Source: Clostridia bacterium
Lineage (GTDB): Bacteria > Bacillota_A > Clostridia > Christensenellales > Aristaeellaceae
DNA: 7,820 nucleotides
Reading direction: 5' to 3'
Assembly: GCA_009783365.1 (NCBI GenBank)
Contig: WRHG01000082.1
Coordinates: forward strand, 1 to 7,820
How positions within the stretch are numbered: the stretch's first letter is position 1; the number at the start of each line of letters is the position of its first letter. This document shows, in pieces, positions 7,377 through 7,820 of this stretch. A model generated the notes under the pieces. The model had not been told where the DNA came from and made no database searches. It worked only from the letters and a program-made list of their open reading frames with translations. Both the position numbers and the translations under genes were made by a program.

Positions 7377-7409
7377 AAAAATGCCCGGGCAGCCGTTTCG
7401 TGCCCGGGC
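7377..7409 (-). terminator. Intrinsic terminator before the exporter operon
   Basis: On the minus strand GCCCGGGCA (7409-7401) and TGCCCGGGC (7391-7383) form a perfect 9-bp, all but one pair GC, stem with a 9-nt loop. One A then precedes five Ts (7381-7377). This ends transcripts from guaB and from the promoter at 7691-7662. On the plus strand the hairpin is not followed by Ts, so it is directional. Being 16 nt before a ribosome binding site, it could act as an attenuator. Confidence 0.85.
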
Positions 7410-7655
7410 TCCGTGTTCAGGCCTGCGGGTTAGGCCAAACAGCGATGGGGCAAGAAGCAATCAATACGGCTTGAATGGGCGCAAAACTCTTGGGAAGACC
7501 TTCCAATAGCGTAAAAAACCGGCAAAAGGGCAGACTTCCCCCTTGTTTCCACATTTAAAAACGCGAAACTTTTTACGCATTCGCAACTGGCGAATACGGC
7601 TCCACCGCTTGCAAAAGCCGCAATAATGATAGCTTGCACCCCCTTTCCATCCATT
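7377..7655 (-). ncRNA. Unidentified structured RNA or attenuator leader, about 280 nt
   Basis: A strong promoter and an intrinsic terminator bracket this stretch, which has no convincing gene. Minus-strand pairings visible by eye are: CGGCT/AGCCG (7620-7616 with 7601-7597); ATTCGC/GCGAAT (7595-7590 with 7584-7579, 5-nt loop); GCGTAAAAA/TTTTTACGC (7578-7570 with 7517-7509); TTGGAA/TTCCCAA with one bulge (7506-7501 with 7496-7490); GGCCT/AGGCC (7436-7432 with 7424-7420); and a bulged long-range helix GGGG...CAAG with CTTGCCCC (7642-7633 with 7454-7447). I looked for hallmarks of SRP RNA, tmRNA, RNase P RNA, T-box and common riboswitches and found none. 6S RNA cannot be excluded by eye. It may be an independent RNA or the regulatory leader of the exporter genes. 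An 84-codon open frame crosses it but lacks a proper ribosome binding site. Confidence 0.6.
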
Positions 7656-7661
7656 ACATCC

Positions 7662-7820
<159 letters not shown>

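Noticed and set aside
7383..7409. The GCCCGGGCA hairpin as a plus-strand terminator
   Set aside because: No T-run follows it on the plus strand and no plus-strand gene lies upstream; the T-run is on the minus-strand side.

Overview
The window looks like a chromosomal segment from a Bacillota bacterium, most likely a moderately GC-rich member of the Clostridia. The grounds are strong AGGAGG-type ribosome binding sites, GTG starts with good Shine-Dalgarno sequences, a GuaB C-terminus of Gram-positive type (ESHPHD...ITKESPNYS), consensus sigma-A-like promoters and a Gram-positive-style FtsX permease. This placement is an inference. Every gene I can support lies on the minus strand, so the layout below runs from high to low coordinates.

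(1) 7820-7688 is the last 43 codons of guaB (IMP dehydrogenase). (2) 7691-7345 holds no convincing gene. It has a near-consensus extended -10 promoter whose -35 box overlaps the guaB stop, then about 280 nt rich in potential helices, then an intrinsic terminator that ends 16 nt before the ribosome binding site of the next gene. This is either an independent small RNA or a long attenuator/riboswitch-like leader. I could not match it to a known RNA class, and it is the most interesting object here. (3) 7344-4775 is a compact three-gene cassette of two ABC-2-type permeases and one ATPase. All genes overlap, and it resembles the ABC_tran_6 (PF06182) exporter family, in which some members have been linked to viologen export. 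Its substrate here is unknown.

(4) 4774-4681 is a control region with a TTGACA-16-TATAAA promoter. A perfect inverted repeat with 8-bp arms covers the -10 box and spacer. (5) 4680-1 is a second operon of four tightly coupled genes: a TetR-family repressor, a LolD/MacB-type ATPase, a 779-residue permease with two FtsX-type halves, and a secreted HlyD/MacA-like adaptor that runs off the left edge. The simplest reading is an autoregulated efflux or export operon: TetR binds the inverted repeat and represses its own operon until an inducer appears, and the ATPase, permease and adaptor form the pump.

The two transport systems are unrelated ABC types placed in tandem. No terminator is visible between them, so the upstream exporter transcript could continue into the TetR operon. 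I see no mobile element, tRNA, rRNA or CRISPR array.
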